A DNA stretch of 64,000 nucleotides from CAWINH01 sp963837425. Lineage in GTDB: Bacteria > Chloroflexota > Limnocylindria > QHBO01. A model generated the notes under the pieces. It saw nothing but the letters and a program-made list of their open reading frames with translations. It did no database searches and was not told the origin of the DNA. Positions 43,966 through 52,757 of the stretch are shown one piece after another. The position numbers and the translations under genes were made by a program. The stretch lies in NCBI GenBank assembly GCA_963837425.1, contig CAWINH010000012.1, positions 106,358 to 170,357 on the forward strand, written 5' to 3'. Positions within the stretch are counted from its first letter, which is position 1, and each line of letters starts with the position of its first letter.

Positions 43966-45372
43966 ATGCCGCTTCCCGTCGTCGCCATCGTCGGCCGCCC
44001 CAACGTGGGGAAGTCGACGCTCTTCAATCGCCTCGTGGGCGAGCGCCTGGCGATCGTCGAGGACACGCCCGGCACGACTCGCGATCGCGTGTATGCCACC
44101 GCGGACTGGAACGGCCGCGATTTCACCGTCGTCGACACCGGTGGCCTCGAGCTCGAGCCGGGCAGCAGCATCGAGGAGAGCGTCCAGGAGCAGGCCCGCG
44201 TCGCGATGCGAGAGGCGGACGTGATCCTCTTCCTCGTCGACGCGGCGACCGGGCTGGCACCGCTGGATCACGAGATGGCGGATCGTCTGCGGCGCGCCGA
44301 CCGACCGACGATCCTCGTCATCAACAAGGCGGACAATGCGCGTCGCGAGGCGGACGCGGTCGAGTTCTCGGCCCTCGGCTTCTCAGCGTCGATCCCGGTC
44401 AGCGCCCAGCATGGCAGGAATACCGGGGACCTCGCCGACATGATCGTCGACGCGCTCCCGCCGCCATCGGCCGAGCCGGAGCCTTCAACGCCCGCGGAAG
44501 GTGAGCTCGGCCCGCCCCGGGTCGCCATCGTCGGTCGCCCGAACACCGGCAAGTCCACGCTCATCAACCGAGTGCTGGGCGCCGAGCGGATGATCGTGAG
44601 CGACGTGCCCGGCACGACGCGCGATCCGGTCGACACCGCGATCGAGCTCGACGGCGAGCCGATGATCCTCGTCGACACCGCTGGAATCCGGCGCCGGGGC
44701 GCGATCGATCGCGGGATCGAGCGTTACAGCGTGCTCCGCGCCATGAAGGCGATCGATCGGGCGGACGTCGCGGTCGTGATGAGCGACGCCACCGAGGGCT
44801 ACACGGCCCAGGACGCTCACGTCGTGGGCCACGTCCTCGATGCGGGGAAGGGAATCGTGCTGGTCCTCAACAAGTGGGACGCCGTCGAGAAGGACGGCCA
44901 CACCGCCGACGCGTGGCTAAAGGTCCTGCGCCAGGAGGCGCCCTACCTGGCCTGGGCGGACATCGTGTTCGCGTCGGCCCTGACCGGGCAGCGGGTCGAA
45001 CGCATCCTGGCCGAGGCGCGGCGCGTCGCCGAGGAGCGCTATCGCCGCGTGCCGACCGGCGAGCTGAACCGTGTCGTGACCGACGCCGTGCGGGCACACC
45101 CGCCGTCCCACGTCCGGAATCGGCTGCCGAAGGTGTTCTATGCCACCCAGGCCGCGGTCGCGCCACCGACGTTCGTCATCTTCGTGAACGACCCTGAGCT
45201 CATCCACTTCAGCTACCGGCGCTATCTCGAGAACCGGATCCGCGAGGCGTACGGCTTCCTGGGCACCCCGATCCGCCTCATCTTCCGCGCGCGACCCTCC
45301 GAGGCGTCGGCCAGGCGCTCCACCCGCCCACGCCGGGTCGCCACCCGCGAGCGGCAGCGGCGTCGCGGCTGA
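43966..45372 (+). CDS. der: Ribosome biogenesis GTPase Der (EngA)
   Basis: Tandem GTPase needed for 50S assembly, 468 residues. Both G domains are intact: GRPNVGKST, DTGG and NKAD in the first; GRPNTGKST, DTAG and NKWD in the second, separated by an acidic linker (PSAEPEPSTPAEGE). The KH-like C-terminal domain ends in a long basic tail (RSTRPRRVATRERQRRRG) that probably contacts rRNA. Confidence 0.96.
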   Translation: MPLPVVAIVGRPNVGKSTLFNRLVGERLAIVEDTPGTTRDRVYATADWNGRDFTVVDTGGLELEPGSSIEESVQEQARVAMREADVILFLVDAATGLAPLDHEMADRLRRADRPTILVINKADNARREADAVEFSALGFSASIPVSAQHGRNTGDLADMIVDALPPPSAEPEPSTPAEGELGPPRVAIVGRPNTGKSTLINRVLGAERMIVSDVPGTTRDPVDTAIELDGEPMILVDTAGIRRRGAIDRGIERYSVLRAMKAIDRADVAVVMSDATEGYTAQDAHVVGHVLDAGKGIVLVLNKWDAVEKDGHTADAWLKVLRQEAPYLAWADIVFASALTGQRVERILAEARRVAEERYRRVPTGELNRVVTDAVRAHPPSHVRNRLPKVFYATQAAVAPPTFVIFVNDPELIHFSYRRYLENRIREAYGFLGTPIRLIFRARPSEASARRSTRPRRVATRERQRRRG

Positions 45373-45404
45373 GGGGGGTCGCCCCAGCCGGTGCGAGGAT
45401 CGGA

Positions 45405-45410
45405 CAGAAT
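45405..45410 (+). promoter_or_regulatory. Weak -10-like CAGAAT before the ArsA-like gene
   Basis: CAGAAT ends six bases before ATG 45417. It fits the spacing of the leaderless starts but lacks the first T. Confidence 0.3.
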
Positions 45411-45416
45411 GGACCC

Positions 45417-46595
45417 ATGACACGGATCCTGCTCTACACCGGGAAGGGGGGCGTCGGCAAGACGAGCGTCGCCGCCGCCACCGCGCTGGCATGTGCCCAG
45501 CGTGGCTACCGCACGATCGTGCTGTCCACCGACATCGCGCACTCGCTGGGTGACGCGTACAGCGTGGAGCTCGGCGCGGAGCCGACCGCGCTGGCACCGA
45601 ACCTGTGGGCGCAGGAGTCCGAGGTCTTCCACAACGTCGCGCGGTACTGGGGGCGCATCCAGCAGTATGCGGCGAGCGTCCTGCGCTGGCGGGGGCTCGA
45701 CGACGTCATGGCCGAGGAGATGACGGTCCTGCCCGGGATGGACGAGGTCGGCAGCCTGCTGTGGATCGCCGAGCACCACGACTCGGGGAACTACGACGTC
45801 ATCGTCGTCGACGCCGCGCCGACCGGCGAGACGCTGCGCCTCCTCTCGCTGCCCGAGGCAGCGAAATGGTGGATGGAGAAGATCGAGCCGATCGGGCGCC
45901 GGATCACGAAGCTGACCGGGCCGCTCATCCAGCGCGCGGTCGGAATGCCCATGCCGGGCGACGAGGTATTCAACGCGGGCGAGGAGCTGTTCACGCGCCT
46001 CGAGCACATGCGCGAGCTTCTCGTTGATCCGGGGCGGACGTCGGTTCGTGTCGTGCTCACCCTCGAGCAGGTGGTCATCGCCGAAGCACAGCGAAGCTTC
46101 ACCTACTTCCACCTCTACGATTACCCGACCGACCTCGTGATCGCGAACCGCGTGCTTCCCGACGAGGTGGGCCACTACTTCCGCGGCTGGTACGAGACCC
46201 AGCAGCGATATGCGCCGATGGTCGAGCGTACCTTCGCGCCGATCCCGATCCGGCGCGCCCCGTACTTCGATCGCGAGGTGGTCGGCATCCCGATGCTCCG
46301 CCAACTCGCCGACGCGCTGTACGGAGAGGAGGACCCGGCGTCCCACTTCTATCGAGGAAGGCCGTATTCGGTGGTGCGCAGCGACGGCGAGTTCGTCCTG
46401 TCGGTGGAGCTCCCATTTGCCTCGAAGGAGAAGATTGCACTCTCACGAAAGGCGGACGAGCTGGTGATCGATGTCGGGACGTGGCGGCGCAACCTCGTCC
46501 TGCCGCGCGCGCTGCTCGGTGCGCCGACCCGCGGTGCGACGTTCGAGGACCACGTCTTGAAGATCCGCTTCGCGGCGCCGCCGCGGAGCGCGTAG
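45417..46595 (+). CDS. ArsA/Get3-family ATPase with C-terminal Hsp20-like domain
   Basis: A 392-residue single-copy ArsA-type ATPase: deviant Walker A GKGGVGKTS at the N-terminus, switch I STDIAHSLGDAYS, and VVDAAPTGETLRLLSLPE as the A-loop/switch II. The last 90 residues (VVRSDGEFVLSVELPFASKEKI onward to FEDHVLKIRFA) look like the ArsA_HSP20 domain. There is no arsenic-resistance gene nearby and no second ATPase half, so a protein-targeting or cofactor chaperone role is more likely than arsenite pumping. Confidence 0.85.
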   Translation: MTRILLYTGKGGVGKTSVAAATALACAQRGYRTIVLSTDIAHSLGDAYSVELGAEPTALAPNLWAQESEVFHNVARYWGRIQQYAASVLRWRGLDDVMAEEMTVLPGMDEVGSLLWIAEHHDSGNYDVIVVDAAPTGETLRLLSLPEAAKWWMEKIEPIGRRITKLTGPLIQRAVGMPMPGDEVFNAGEELFTRLEHMRELLVDPGRTSVRVVLTLEQVVIAEAQRSFTYFHLYDYPTDLVIANRVLPDEVGHYFRGWYETQQRYAPMVERTFAPIPIRRAPYFDREVVGIPMLRQLADALYGEEDPASHFYRGRPYSVVRSDGEFVLSVELPFASKEKIALSRKADELVIDVGTWRRNLVLPRALLGAPTRGATFEDHVLKIRFAAPPRSA

Positions 46596-46623
46596 CTGGA
46601 GGTGCACACTCGTGGAGGACCTG

Positions 46624-46875
46624 ATGGCCGGTGACCTCGAGAGCCGGATCGCGGAGCTCGAGTCGCGGCTGCGACGACGCGAGCGCAGGGAGGGTGCCGA
46701 GACGGCCTTCTGGGCGCTCATGCACAACGTCTTTCCGGAGGAGACGCGCAAGCACATGAAGGCCGCCGGGCGCGAGCAGCTGCTCGCCGCGCGAGCGTAT
46801 CTCGATCACTGGATCGCGAAGCTGGAGGAGGACCGGCACGCGCCGGCCGAAGCCGAGCGGATCGAGGTCGGCTAG
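46624..46875 (+). CDS. Small conserved helical protein of unknown function
   Basis: About 83 residues, charged and helical: a coiled-coil-like start (DLESRIAELESRLRRRERREG) and then FWALMHNVFPEETRKHMKAAGREQL and ARAYLDHWIAKLEE. ATG 46624 has GGAGG five bases upstream; GTG 46612 with another GGAGG nine bases upstream is possible. It sits directly after the ArsA-like gene and eight bases before gpsA. It may partner the ATPase. I do not recognise the family beyond this. Confidence 0.65.
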   Translation: MAGDLESRIAELESRLRRRERREGAETAFWALMHNVFPEETRKHMKAAGREQLLAARAYLDHWIAKLEEDRHAPAEAERIEVG

Positions 46876-46882
46876 CCCGCTG

Positions 46883-47890
46883 ATGAGCGAGCGGGTCGGC
46901 GTCATCGGCGGCGGCGCCTGGGGGACCACGCTGGCGGTCATGATCGGGAGCCGGCCGCAGCCGGTCACGCTCTGGGCGCACACCGCCGCCGCGAACGAGA
47001 GCCTGGAACGGGACCGCGAGAACGTTCGCTACCTCCCGGGCGTCCCGCTGCCGCCCAGCGTGGAGGTTGCGATCGACCCGGCGCTCCTCGGCGAGCCGCA
47101 CGGCCTTTACGTCGTGGCCGTCCCGTCGGCGCACGTTCGCGACGTCCTGCGGCAGCTCCGCGAGTTCCTGGTTCCCTCGGCCACCGTGCTCTCGGTGGCG
47201 AAGGGCATCGAAGGGGGGACGCACCTAAGGATGAGCGAGGTGATCGAGGAGGAGCTTGCGGGCCGCTCGATCGCGGCTCTCTCCGGGCCGAACCTGGCGC
47301 GCGAGATCGCCGCCGGAAAGCCCGCCGGGAGCGTGATCGCGTCGGCCGACGCAACGCTCGCCGCGGAGCTCGCGGCACTCCTCGCGTCGGACCGGTTCCG
47401 GGTCTACACGAACGCCGATCTCATCGGCGTCGAGCTGGCGGGAGCGCTGAAGAACGTCGTGGCGCTGGCCGCCGGCTTCGTCGACGGGCTGGAGCTCGGC
47501 GACAGCGCGAAGGCCGGGGTCATCACCCGCGGCCTGGCGGAGATCACGCGCCTGGGAGTGGCGGCGGGCGCCAACCCGATGACGTTCGCCGGCCTGGCGG
47601 GCGTGGGGGACCTCATCGCGACCTGCATGAGCCCGCTCTCGCGGAACCGGCGCGCGGGGGAGCTCATGGCCTCCGGCGCGCCGTGGGCCGAGGTCGCGGG
47701 CCGGCTGAATGGCGTTGCCGAGGGCGTCTTCTCCGTGTCGGGCGCCCTGGCTCTCGCGTCGTCGCACGGCGTGGAGCTGCCGATTGCCGAGCAGGTGGCG
47801 GCCGTCATCCACGATGGGCGCGGGCCCCTCGCCGCGGTGGCTGAGCTGATGGGGCGCGAGCCGAAGGACGAGCTGACCGGCCATCACTGA
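46883..47890 (+). CDS. gpsA: NAD(P)-dependent glycerol-3-phosphate dehydrogenase
   Basis: Makes sn-glycerol 3-phosphate for phospholipids. 335 residues: Rossmann motif VGVIGGGAWGTTLA, then VAKGIEGGTHLRMSEV, LSGPNLAREIAAGKPAGSV, the catalytic lysine in VELAGALKNVVALAAGFVDGL and GVGDLIATCMSPLSRNRRAGE. Order and length are standard. ATG 46883 is the start seven bases after the upstream stop. Confidence 0.95.
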   Translation: MSERVGVIGGGAWGTTLAVMIGSRPQPVTLWAHTAAANESLERDRENVRYLPGVPLPPSVEVAIDPALLGEPHGLYVVAVPSAHVRDVLRQLREFLVPSATVLSVAKGIEGGTHLRMSEVIEEELAGRSIAALSGPNLAREIAAGKPAGSVIASADATLAAELAALLASDRFRVYTNADLIGVELAGALKNVVALAAGFVDGLELGDSAKAGVITRGLAEITRLGVAAGANPMTFAGLAGVGDLIATCMSPLSRNRRAGELMASGAPWAEVAGRLNGVAEGVFSVSGALALASSHGVELPIAEQVAAVIHDGRGPLAAVAELMGREPKDELTGHH

Positions 47891-47911
47891 GCCGCAAGGA
47901 CGTCCGCGCGA

Positions 47912-47917
47912 GATAAT
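47912..47917 (+). promoter_or_regulatory. -10-like GATAAT before the acyl-CoA synthetase gene
   Basis: GATAAT ends seven bases before ATG 47925. It differs from TATAAT at one position, and no Shine-Dalgarno site is present. Confidence 0.45.
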
Positions 47918-47924
47918 CGGGGGC

Positions 47925-50699
47925 ATGACAGCCGACCCCGTCCAGGAGCCCGGCCTCGATCGCGCCGGCGAAGTCCTGGGCCATGGCAGTACGCCGCTCG
48001 ACGTCTTCTTCTCGCCGCGCTCGGTGGCCGTCATCGGCGCCACGGAGGCAGCGGGCAAGGTGGGGCGCACGCTCGTCTGGAATCTCATCAGTTCCCCGTT
48101 CGGGGGGACCGTGTTCCCGATCAACGCCAGGCGCGCCAGCATCCTCGGCCTCAAGGCGTATCCGAGCCTCGCCGATCTCCCCGATGTGCCCGAGCTTGCC
48201 GTGATTGCGACCCCTGCCGCCGGCGTCCCCGAGATCGTGGAGGAGTGCGTGGCCGCCGGGGTGCGCGGCGCGATCATCATCTCCGCCGGCTTCAAGGAGA
48301 CGGGAGCCGCCGGCGTCGAGCTCGAACGGCGGATCCTGGCCACCGCACAGCGGAGCGGAATGCGCATCGTCGGGCCCAACTGCCTGGGGGTGATGAACCC
48401 GATCGGAGGTCTGAACGCGACGTTCGCGGCCGGCATCGCGAGCCCCGGATCGGTGGGCTTCGTGAGCCAGTCCGGTGCGCTGCTGACGGCGATCCTGGAC
48501 TGGGCCGAGCGTGAGCAGACCGGGTTCTCGTCCATCGTCTCGCTGGGTTCGATGCTCGACGTCGGCTGGGGGGACGTCATCTATCACCTCGGCGACGATC
48601 CCCATACGCGGTCGATCGTCGTCTACATGGAGACGATCGGCGACGCACGTGCCTTCCTGTCGGCCGCGCGTGAGGTGGCGCTCACGAAGCCGATCATCGT
48701 CATCAAGCCGGGCCGCACCGAGGCTGCCGCCAGGGCCGCGGCGAGCCACACCGGCTCGCTGACCGGCAGCGACGACGTCCTGGAGGCAGCCTTCCGCCGC
48801 GTCGGCGTGCTTCGCGTGGATGCCATCGACGACCTGTTCGGGATGGCCGAGGTGCTCGCCAAGCAGCCGCGGCCCCGTGGACGTCGGCTGACGATCGTGA
48901 CGAACGCCGGCGGCCCGGCGGTGCTGGCGACCGATGCCCTTATCACCGGCGGTGGGGAGGTGGCGCCGCTGCCCGAGGCCACGATGAGCGCTCTCGACGC
49001 CGCCCTGCCCGCGCCGTGGAGCCACAACAACCCGATAGACATCCTTGGCGACGCTGATGCGGAGCGGTATCGGTCCACGGTCGAGATCGCCACCGCCAAC
49101 CCGGAGAGCGACGGCCTGCTCGTCATCCTCACCCCGCAGGCGATGACCGAGTCGACCCGCACCGCGGAACGCCTCTGCGACTTCGCGCATCTTGCCCACA
49201 CGCCGGTGCTGGCCAGCTGGATGGGGGGCACGAACGTGGAGGCTGGCACGCGCCTCCTCCAGGAGGCCGGGATCCCGGTCTTCAGCTACCCGGATGCCGC
49301 CGCCCGGATGTTCAACTACCTGTGGCGTTCGGCGGACGACCTGCGCCATCTCTACGAAACGCCGCAGCTCCCGGCCGATGCGGAGACGAGCCCGAACCGG
49401 CAACTCGCTCATCGGCTTGTCGACGCGGCGCGGGATGCAGGGCGCGGGCTGCTCACCGAGGACGAGTCAAAGGCCGTGCTCGCCGCGTACGGGATCGGGG
49501 TCGCGGAGACGCACGTGGCGGCCACCCCCGACGAGGCCGTGGCCGCGGCCGATCGCATCGGCTACCCGGTTGTCGTGAAGCTCTACTCGCACACGATCAC
49601 GCACAAGACCGACGTCGGTGGCGTGCGGCTCAACCTCGTCGACGCGGACGCGGTCCGCGAGGCGCATCGGGCCATCCGTGAAGCAGTGGCCGGGCTGGAG
49701 CAGGCGGATGCCTTCGAGGGGGTCACGGTCCAGCCCATGATCAACTACGCCGGCTACGAGCTGATCCTGGGCAGCAGCGTGGACCCCCAGTTCGGACCGG
49801 TGCTCCTGTTCGGCCTGGGCGGCACGATGGTGGAGGTGATCCGCGACCGGGCGCTCGCCCTGCCGCCGCTGACGACAACGCTCGCGCGACGGATGATCGA
49901 GCGGACGCAGGTCTATCGCGCGCTCTCCGGCGTTCGCGGCCGGCGGCCGGTCGATATCGGTGCGCTCGAGCAGCTCCTCGTGCGATTCAGCCAGCTCGTG
50001 GTGGAGATCCCGCGGATCGCCGAGATCGACGTCAACCCGCTGCTCGCCTCGGCCGAGCGCCTCATCGCCCTCGACGCGCGCATCGTGCTCCACCCGCCGG
50101 AGGTGGCGGACGAGGCGCTCCCGCGTTCCGCGGTGCGGCCATATCCGCTGCGCTACGTCGGGGACTGGGCGCCGGGCGACAGCCCGCCGCTCGTCATCCG
50201 ACCCATCCGCCCCGAGGACGAGCCGCTCATGGTGCGCTTCCATGGCACGCTCTCCGAGGAGACGGTCCACGCGCGCTACTTCGCCTATCTGAAGCTCAGC
50301 CAGCGGATCGCCCACGAGCGCCTGACCCGGATCTGCTTCATCGACTACGACCGCGAGATGGCGCTCGTCGCCGAGGCGCGGGATGCGGAGACCGGTGAGT
50401 CGGAGATCGTGGGGGTGGGGCGGCTGTCGAAGGTCCACGGGCGCAACGAAGCGGAGTTCGCCATCCTCGTCGCCGATGCGTGGCAGCATCGGGGGCTGGG
50501 CACCGAGCTGCTGCGGCGACTGGTCGAGGTCGGGCGCGACGAGGGTCTCGATCTCATCTTCGCCGAGATGCTGAGCGGCAACCTCGGGATGCGTCGCGCG
50601 AGCCAGGCCGCGGGCTTCGGGCTGGAGCCGATCCCCGAGGATCGCTCGGTCCTTCGCGCCGTCCTTCGGCTGCGAGATGCCGCGGAGGTCGCCGGCTAG
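47925..50699 (+). CDS. ADP-forming acyl-CoA synthetase fused to a GNAT acetyltransferase (PatZ-like)
   Basis: 924 residues in the order CoA-binding Rossmann domain (SVAVIGATEAAGKVGRTLV, about 30-125), ligase-CoA domains (VGFVSQSGALLTAILDW; PGRTEAAARAAASHTGSLTG with the likely phosphohistidine region), ATP-grasp (VVVKLYSHTITHKTDVGGV, VEIPRIAEIDVNPLL) and a C-terminal GNAT domain (EFAILVADAWQHRGLGTELLRR). This is the layout of the lysine acetyltransferase Pat/PatZ, in which the ligase half is often inactive; GSHTGS-type residues look intact, so activity is open. Stop overlaps the convergent malic-enzyme stop at CTAG. Confidence 0.88.
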   Translation: MTADPVQEPGLDRAGEVLGHGSTPLDVFFSPRSVAVIGATEAAGKVGRTLVWNLISSPFGGTVFPINARRASILGLKAYPSLADLPDVPELAVIATPAAGVPEIVEECVAAGVRGAIIISAGFKETGAAGVELERRILATAQRSGMRIVGPNCLGVMNPIGGLNATFAAGIASPGSVGFVSQSGALLTAILDWAEREQTGFSSIVSLGSMLDVGWGDVIYHLGDDPHTRSIVVYMETIGDARAFLSAAREVALTKPIIVIKPGRTEAAARAAASHTGSLTGSDDVLEAAFRRVGVLRVDAIDDLFGMAEVLAKQPRPRGRRLTIVTNAGGPAVLATDALITGGGEVAPLPEATMSALDAALPAPWSHNNPIDILGDADAERYRSTVEIATANPESDGLLVILTPQAMTESTRTAERLCDFAHLAHTPVLASWMGGTNVEAGTRLLQEAGIPVFSYPDAAARMFNYLWRSADDLRHLYETPQLPADAETSPNRQLAHRLVDAARDAGRGLLTEDESKAVLAAYGIGVAETHVAATPDEAVAAADRIGYPVVVKLYSHTITHKTDVGGVRLNLVDADAVREAHRAIREAVAGLEQADAFEGVTVQPMINYAGYELILGSSVDPQFGPVLLFGLGGTMVEVIRDRALALPPLTTTLARRMIERTQVYRALSGVRGRRPVDIGALEQLLVRFSQLVVEIPRIAEIDVNPLLASAERLIALDARIVLHPPEVADEALPRSAVRPYPLRYVGDWAPGDSPPLVIRPIRPEDEPLMVRFHGTLSEETVHARYFAYLKLSQRIAHERLTRICFIDYDREMALVAEARDAETGESEIVGVGRLSKVHGRNEAEFAILVADAWQHRGLGTELLRRLVEVGRDEGLDLIFAEMLSGNLGMRRASQAAGFGLEPIPEDRSVLRAVLRLRDAAEVAG

Positions 50700-52453
50700 G
50701 ACGAGGTCGGCGAGCCCGACGAGAAAGAGGCGTCGACGAGGTCGTACTGGAGGTACTCCGGCCACCACATCGCGCGGTCGACGGCCGGTTCGATGTCGTC
50801 GTCCGCGTACTGCCGTCCGTAGCCCGTGTCGCGGAAGTGCCGGACGAGTGCGACGGCGATCGAGCGCGCCGCGTGCCGCAGCTCGGGAATGGGCGGGTAC
50901 AGGGCGCCGGCGGCCAGGCGTTCCGTCGTGACGAGGCGAGCGAGCTCGTGGGCCGCGACGAGGAAGCTCTCGTCGGTGAGCTCCCGCGCCTCGGCAACCA
51001 TCGCGCCCAGTCCCATGCCGGGGAAGATGAAGACGTTGTTGGCCTGTCCCGAGATCCGGGTTCCCGCCTCGGTCGTTACGTCCCCGAACGGGCTGCCGGT
51101 GGCGACCAGCGCCCGGCCATCCGTCCAGGCCAGGATGTCCGCGGGGAGCCCTTCGGCGCGGTCGCTCGGGTTCGAGAGCGGCATGATGACCGGCTGCGGG
51201 TCGCTCGCCGCCACCGCGCGCACGAGGTCCTCACCGAATGCGCCGTGGCACCCCGTGGTCCCCAGCAGAACCGTGGGCTTGAACGCGCGCGCCACGGCCA
51301 CAGGATTCCTGAGTTCGGCTTCGCCGAGCCCCCATTCCGCCACACGCTCGGCGCTCACCGCGAACGGGCGCTGATCGGCCGCCACCCGCTCGCGTCGCTC
51401 GTGGACGACGCCGAGGCTGTCCATCAGCACGATCGTGCGGGTCGCGGCCTCCGTGTCGAGCCCCTCCGCCTCCAGCTGCCGGGTCAGCATCGTCGCGATC
51501 CCGATCCCGGCCGCGCCGGCCCCGAGCGACAGGAACCGCTCCCCGGCGAGCCCGCCTCGCTCCGACCGCCCGGCCAGCAGACCGGCGAGAACAACCGCGC
51601 CGGTGCCCTGGACGTCGTCGTTGAAGCAGGGCCGCCGATGCCGGTAGCGCGCCAGGACGCGGAGGGCGTTGTGCTGCTTGAAGTCCTCCCACTGCAGGAC
51701 GGCGCGTGGGAAGACGCGGCCGACCGACTCGACGAACTCCTCGACGACCTCGTCGTAGGCGGCACCCCGCAGGCGCGGAGCACGGTAGCCAAGGTAGAGG
51801 GGATCGTTGAGCAGCTCCTCCCGGTCGGTGCCCACGTCGAGGCTGACAGGGAGCGTCCAGGCGGGGTAGATGCCCGCGGCGGCGGTGTACAGCGCCAGCT
51901 TGCCGACGGGGATCGCCATGCCGCCGGCACCCTGGTCACCGAGGCCCAGGATCCGCTCGTTGTCGGTGACCACGATGAGCCGGATGTCGTTCGTGGTCGC
52001 GCCCCCGAGGATCTCGTCGATGCGCCCGCTGTCGTCGGGCGTGATCCAGAGCCCCCGCGGGCGGCGGAAGATGTGGCTGAACCGTTCGCACGCCCGTCCC
52101 ACGGTCGGCGTGTAGACGATTGGCAGAAACTCCTCGAGATGCTCGACGAGCAAGCGGTAGAAGAGCGTCTCGTTGCGATCCTGGATGGCGGCCATGCCGA
52201 TGTAACGCTCGAGGTCGTCGTCCTTGCGGTGAATGTGCTCGAGCTCGAGCGCGACCTGCTCCTCGATCGTCGTGATGCGGGCGGGGAGCAGCCCGCGCAG
52301 GCCGAACCGATCGCGCTCCTCCTCGGTGAATCCGGTCCCCTTGTTCAGCAGCGGGTGGCCGATGAGGTCCGGCCCGCGGCGGCGCACGCTGAGGCGACCG
52401 CCGGGCGCCTCGAGGGCGGGCGGCGCAGCGGGCCAGGCAGGCATGATCGCCAT
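50696..52453 (-). CDS. maeA: NAD-dependent malic enzyme
   Basis: Decarboxylates malate to pyruvate. The 585 residues are of the long malic-enzyme class: YTPTVGRACERFSHIFRRPRGLW with the substrate-binding Arg and Tyr, VVTDNERILGLGDQGAGGMAIPVGK, CFNDDVQGTGAVVLAG with metal ligands, and the Rossmann motif FLSLGAGAAGIGIATML. NAD preference is inferred from class. ATG 52453 or 52444 may start it; a TAGCGT hexamer eight bases before 52453 on this strand favours the first. It converges on the acyl-CoA synthetase gene with a four-base overlap. Confidence 0.94.
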   Translation of the reverse strand: MAIMPAWPAAPPALEAPGGRLSVRRRGPDLIGHPLLNKGTGFTEEERDRFGLRGLLPARITTIEEQVALELEHIHRKDDDLERYIGMAAIQDRNETLFYRLLVEHLEEFLPIVYTPTVGRACERFSHIFRRPRGLWITPDDSGRIDEILGGATTNDIRLIVVTDNERILGLGDQGAGGMAIPVGKLALYTAAAGIYPAWTLPVSLDVGTDREELLNDPLYLGYRAPRLRGAAYDEVVEEFVESVGRVFPRAVLQWEDFKQHNALRVLARYRHRRPCFNDDVQGTGAVVLAGLLAGRSERGGLAGERFLSLGAGAAGIGIATMLTRQLEAEGLDTEAATRTIVLMDSLGVVHERRERVAADQRPFAVSAERVAEWGLGEAELRNPVAVARAFKPTVLLGTTGCHGAFGEDLVRAVAASDPQPVIMPLSNPSDRAEGLPADILAWTDGRALVATGSPFGDVTTEAGTRISGQANNVFIFPGMGLGAMVAEARELTDESFLVAAHELARLVTTERLAAGALYPPIPELRHAARSIAVALVRHFRDTGYGRQYADDDIEPAVDRAMWWPEYLQYDLVDASFSSGSPTSS

Positions 52454-52461
52454 TGACGCTC

Positions 52462-52467
52462 ACGCTA
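52462..52467 (-). promoter_or_regulatory. Weak -10 box TAGCGT for maeA
   Basis: On the reverse strand TAGCGT ends eight bases before ATG 52453. Spacing fits the leaderless pattern, but the hexamer itself is weak. Confidence 0.3.
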
Positions 52468-52556
52468 CGGCGCTGGTCGGCGTCGGGAACAGGGCCGATG
52501 GGACCGCGCGGCCATGCCGGACGGCCCGGCGCAACTCGGCAGCATTGCCGGTGCGC

Positions 52557-52562
52557 TAGACT
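52557..52562 (+). promoter_or_regulatory. -10 box TAGACT for tRNA-Pro
   Basis: TAGACT ends 17 bases before the mature 5' end of the tRNA, leaving a short leader for RNase P. The same hexamer precedes the LCP gene. Confidence 0.5.
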
Positions 52563-52579
52563 CCATCCGTCGGACCGAT

Positions 52580-52656
52580 CGGGGCGTAGCGCAGCCTGGT
52601 AGCGCACCTGAATGGGGTTCAGGAGGTCGCTGGTTCGAATCCAGTCGCCCCGACCA
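52580..52656 (+). tRNA. tRNA-Pro (anticodon GGG)
   Basis: Full cloverleaf: acceptor stem CGGGGCG/CGCCCCG, D arm GCGCAGCCTGGTAGCGC, anticodon stem CCTGA/TCAGG with loop ATGGGGT (anticodon GGG, decoding CCC), T arm with GGTTCGAATCC, discriminator A and encoded CCA at 52654-52656. It stands alone between the divergent maeA gene and the CBS gene. Confidence 0.95.
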
Positions 52657-52706
52657 CCCGCAAGCTCCCACGTGACCCGGATGGGCCGTTTGCCTCTGGC
52701 TGCAGG

Positions 52707-52733
52707 CCCTCTGAGGATGGTCTCCTCGGAGGG
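52707..52733 (+). terminator. Hairpin between tRNA-Pro and the CBS gene
   Basis: CCCTCTGAGGA (52707-52717), loop TGGTC, TCCTCGGAGGG (52723-52733): an 11-bp stem with one T-G pair. It ends ten bases before the GGAGG site of the next gene. It may stop read-through from the tRNA or act as a leader structure of the CBS mRNA. Confidence 0.45.
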
Positions 52734-52757
52734 AACAAGTCCGGAGGAGTGACGCAC

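Noticed and set aside
45417..46595. Arsenite pump ATPase
   Set aside because: Only one ATPase unit, no arsB, arsC, arsD or arsR nearby, and a C-terminal Hsp20-like domain.
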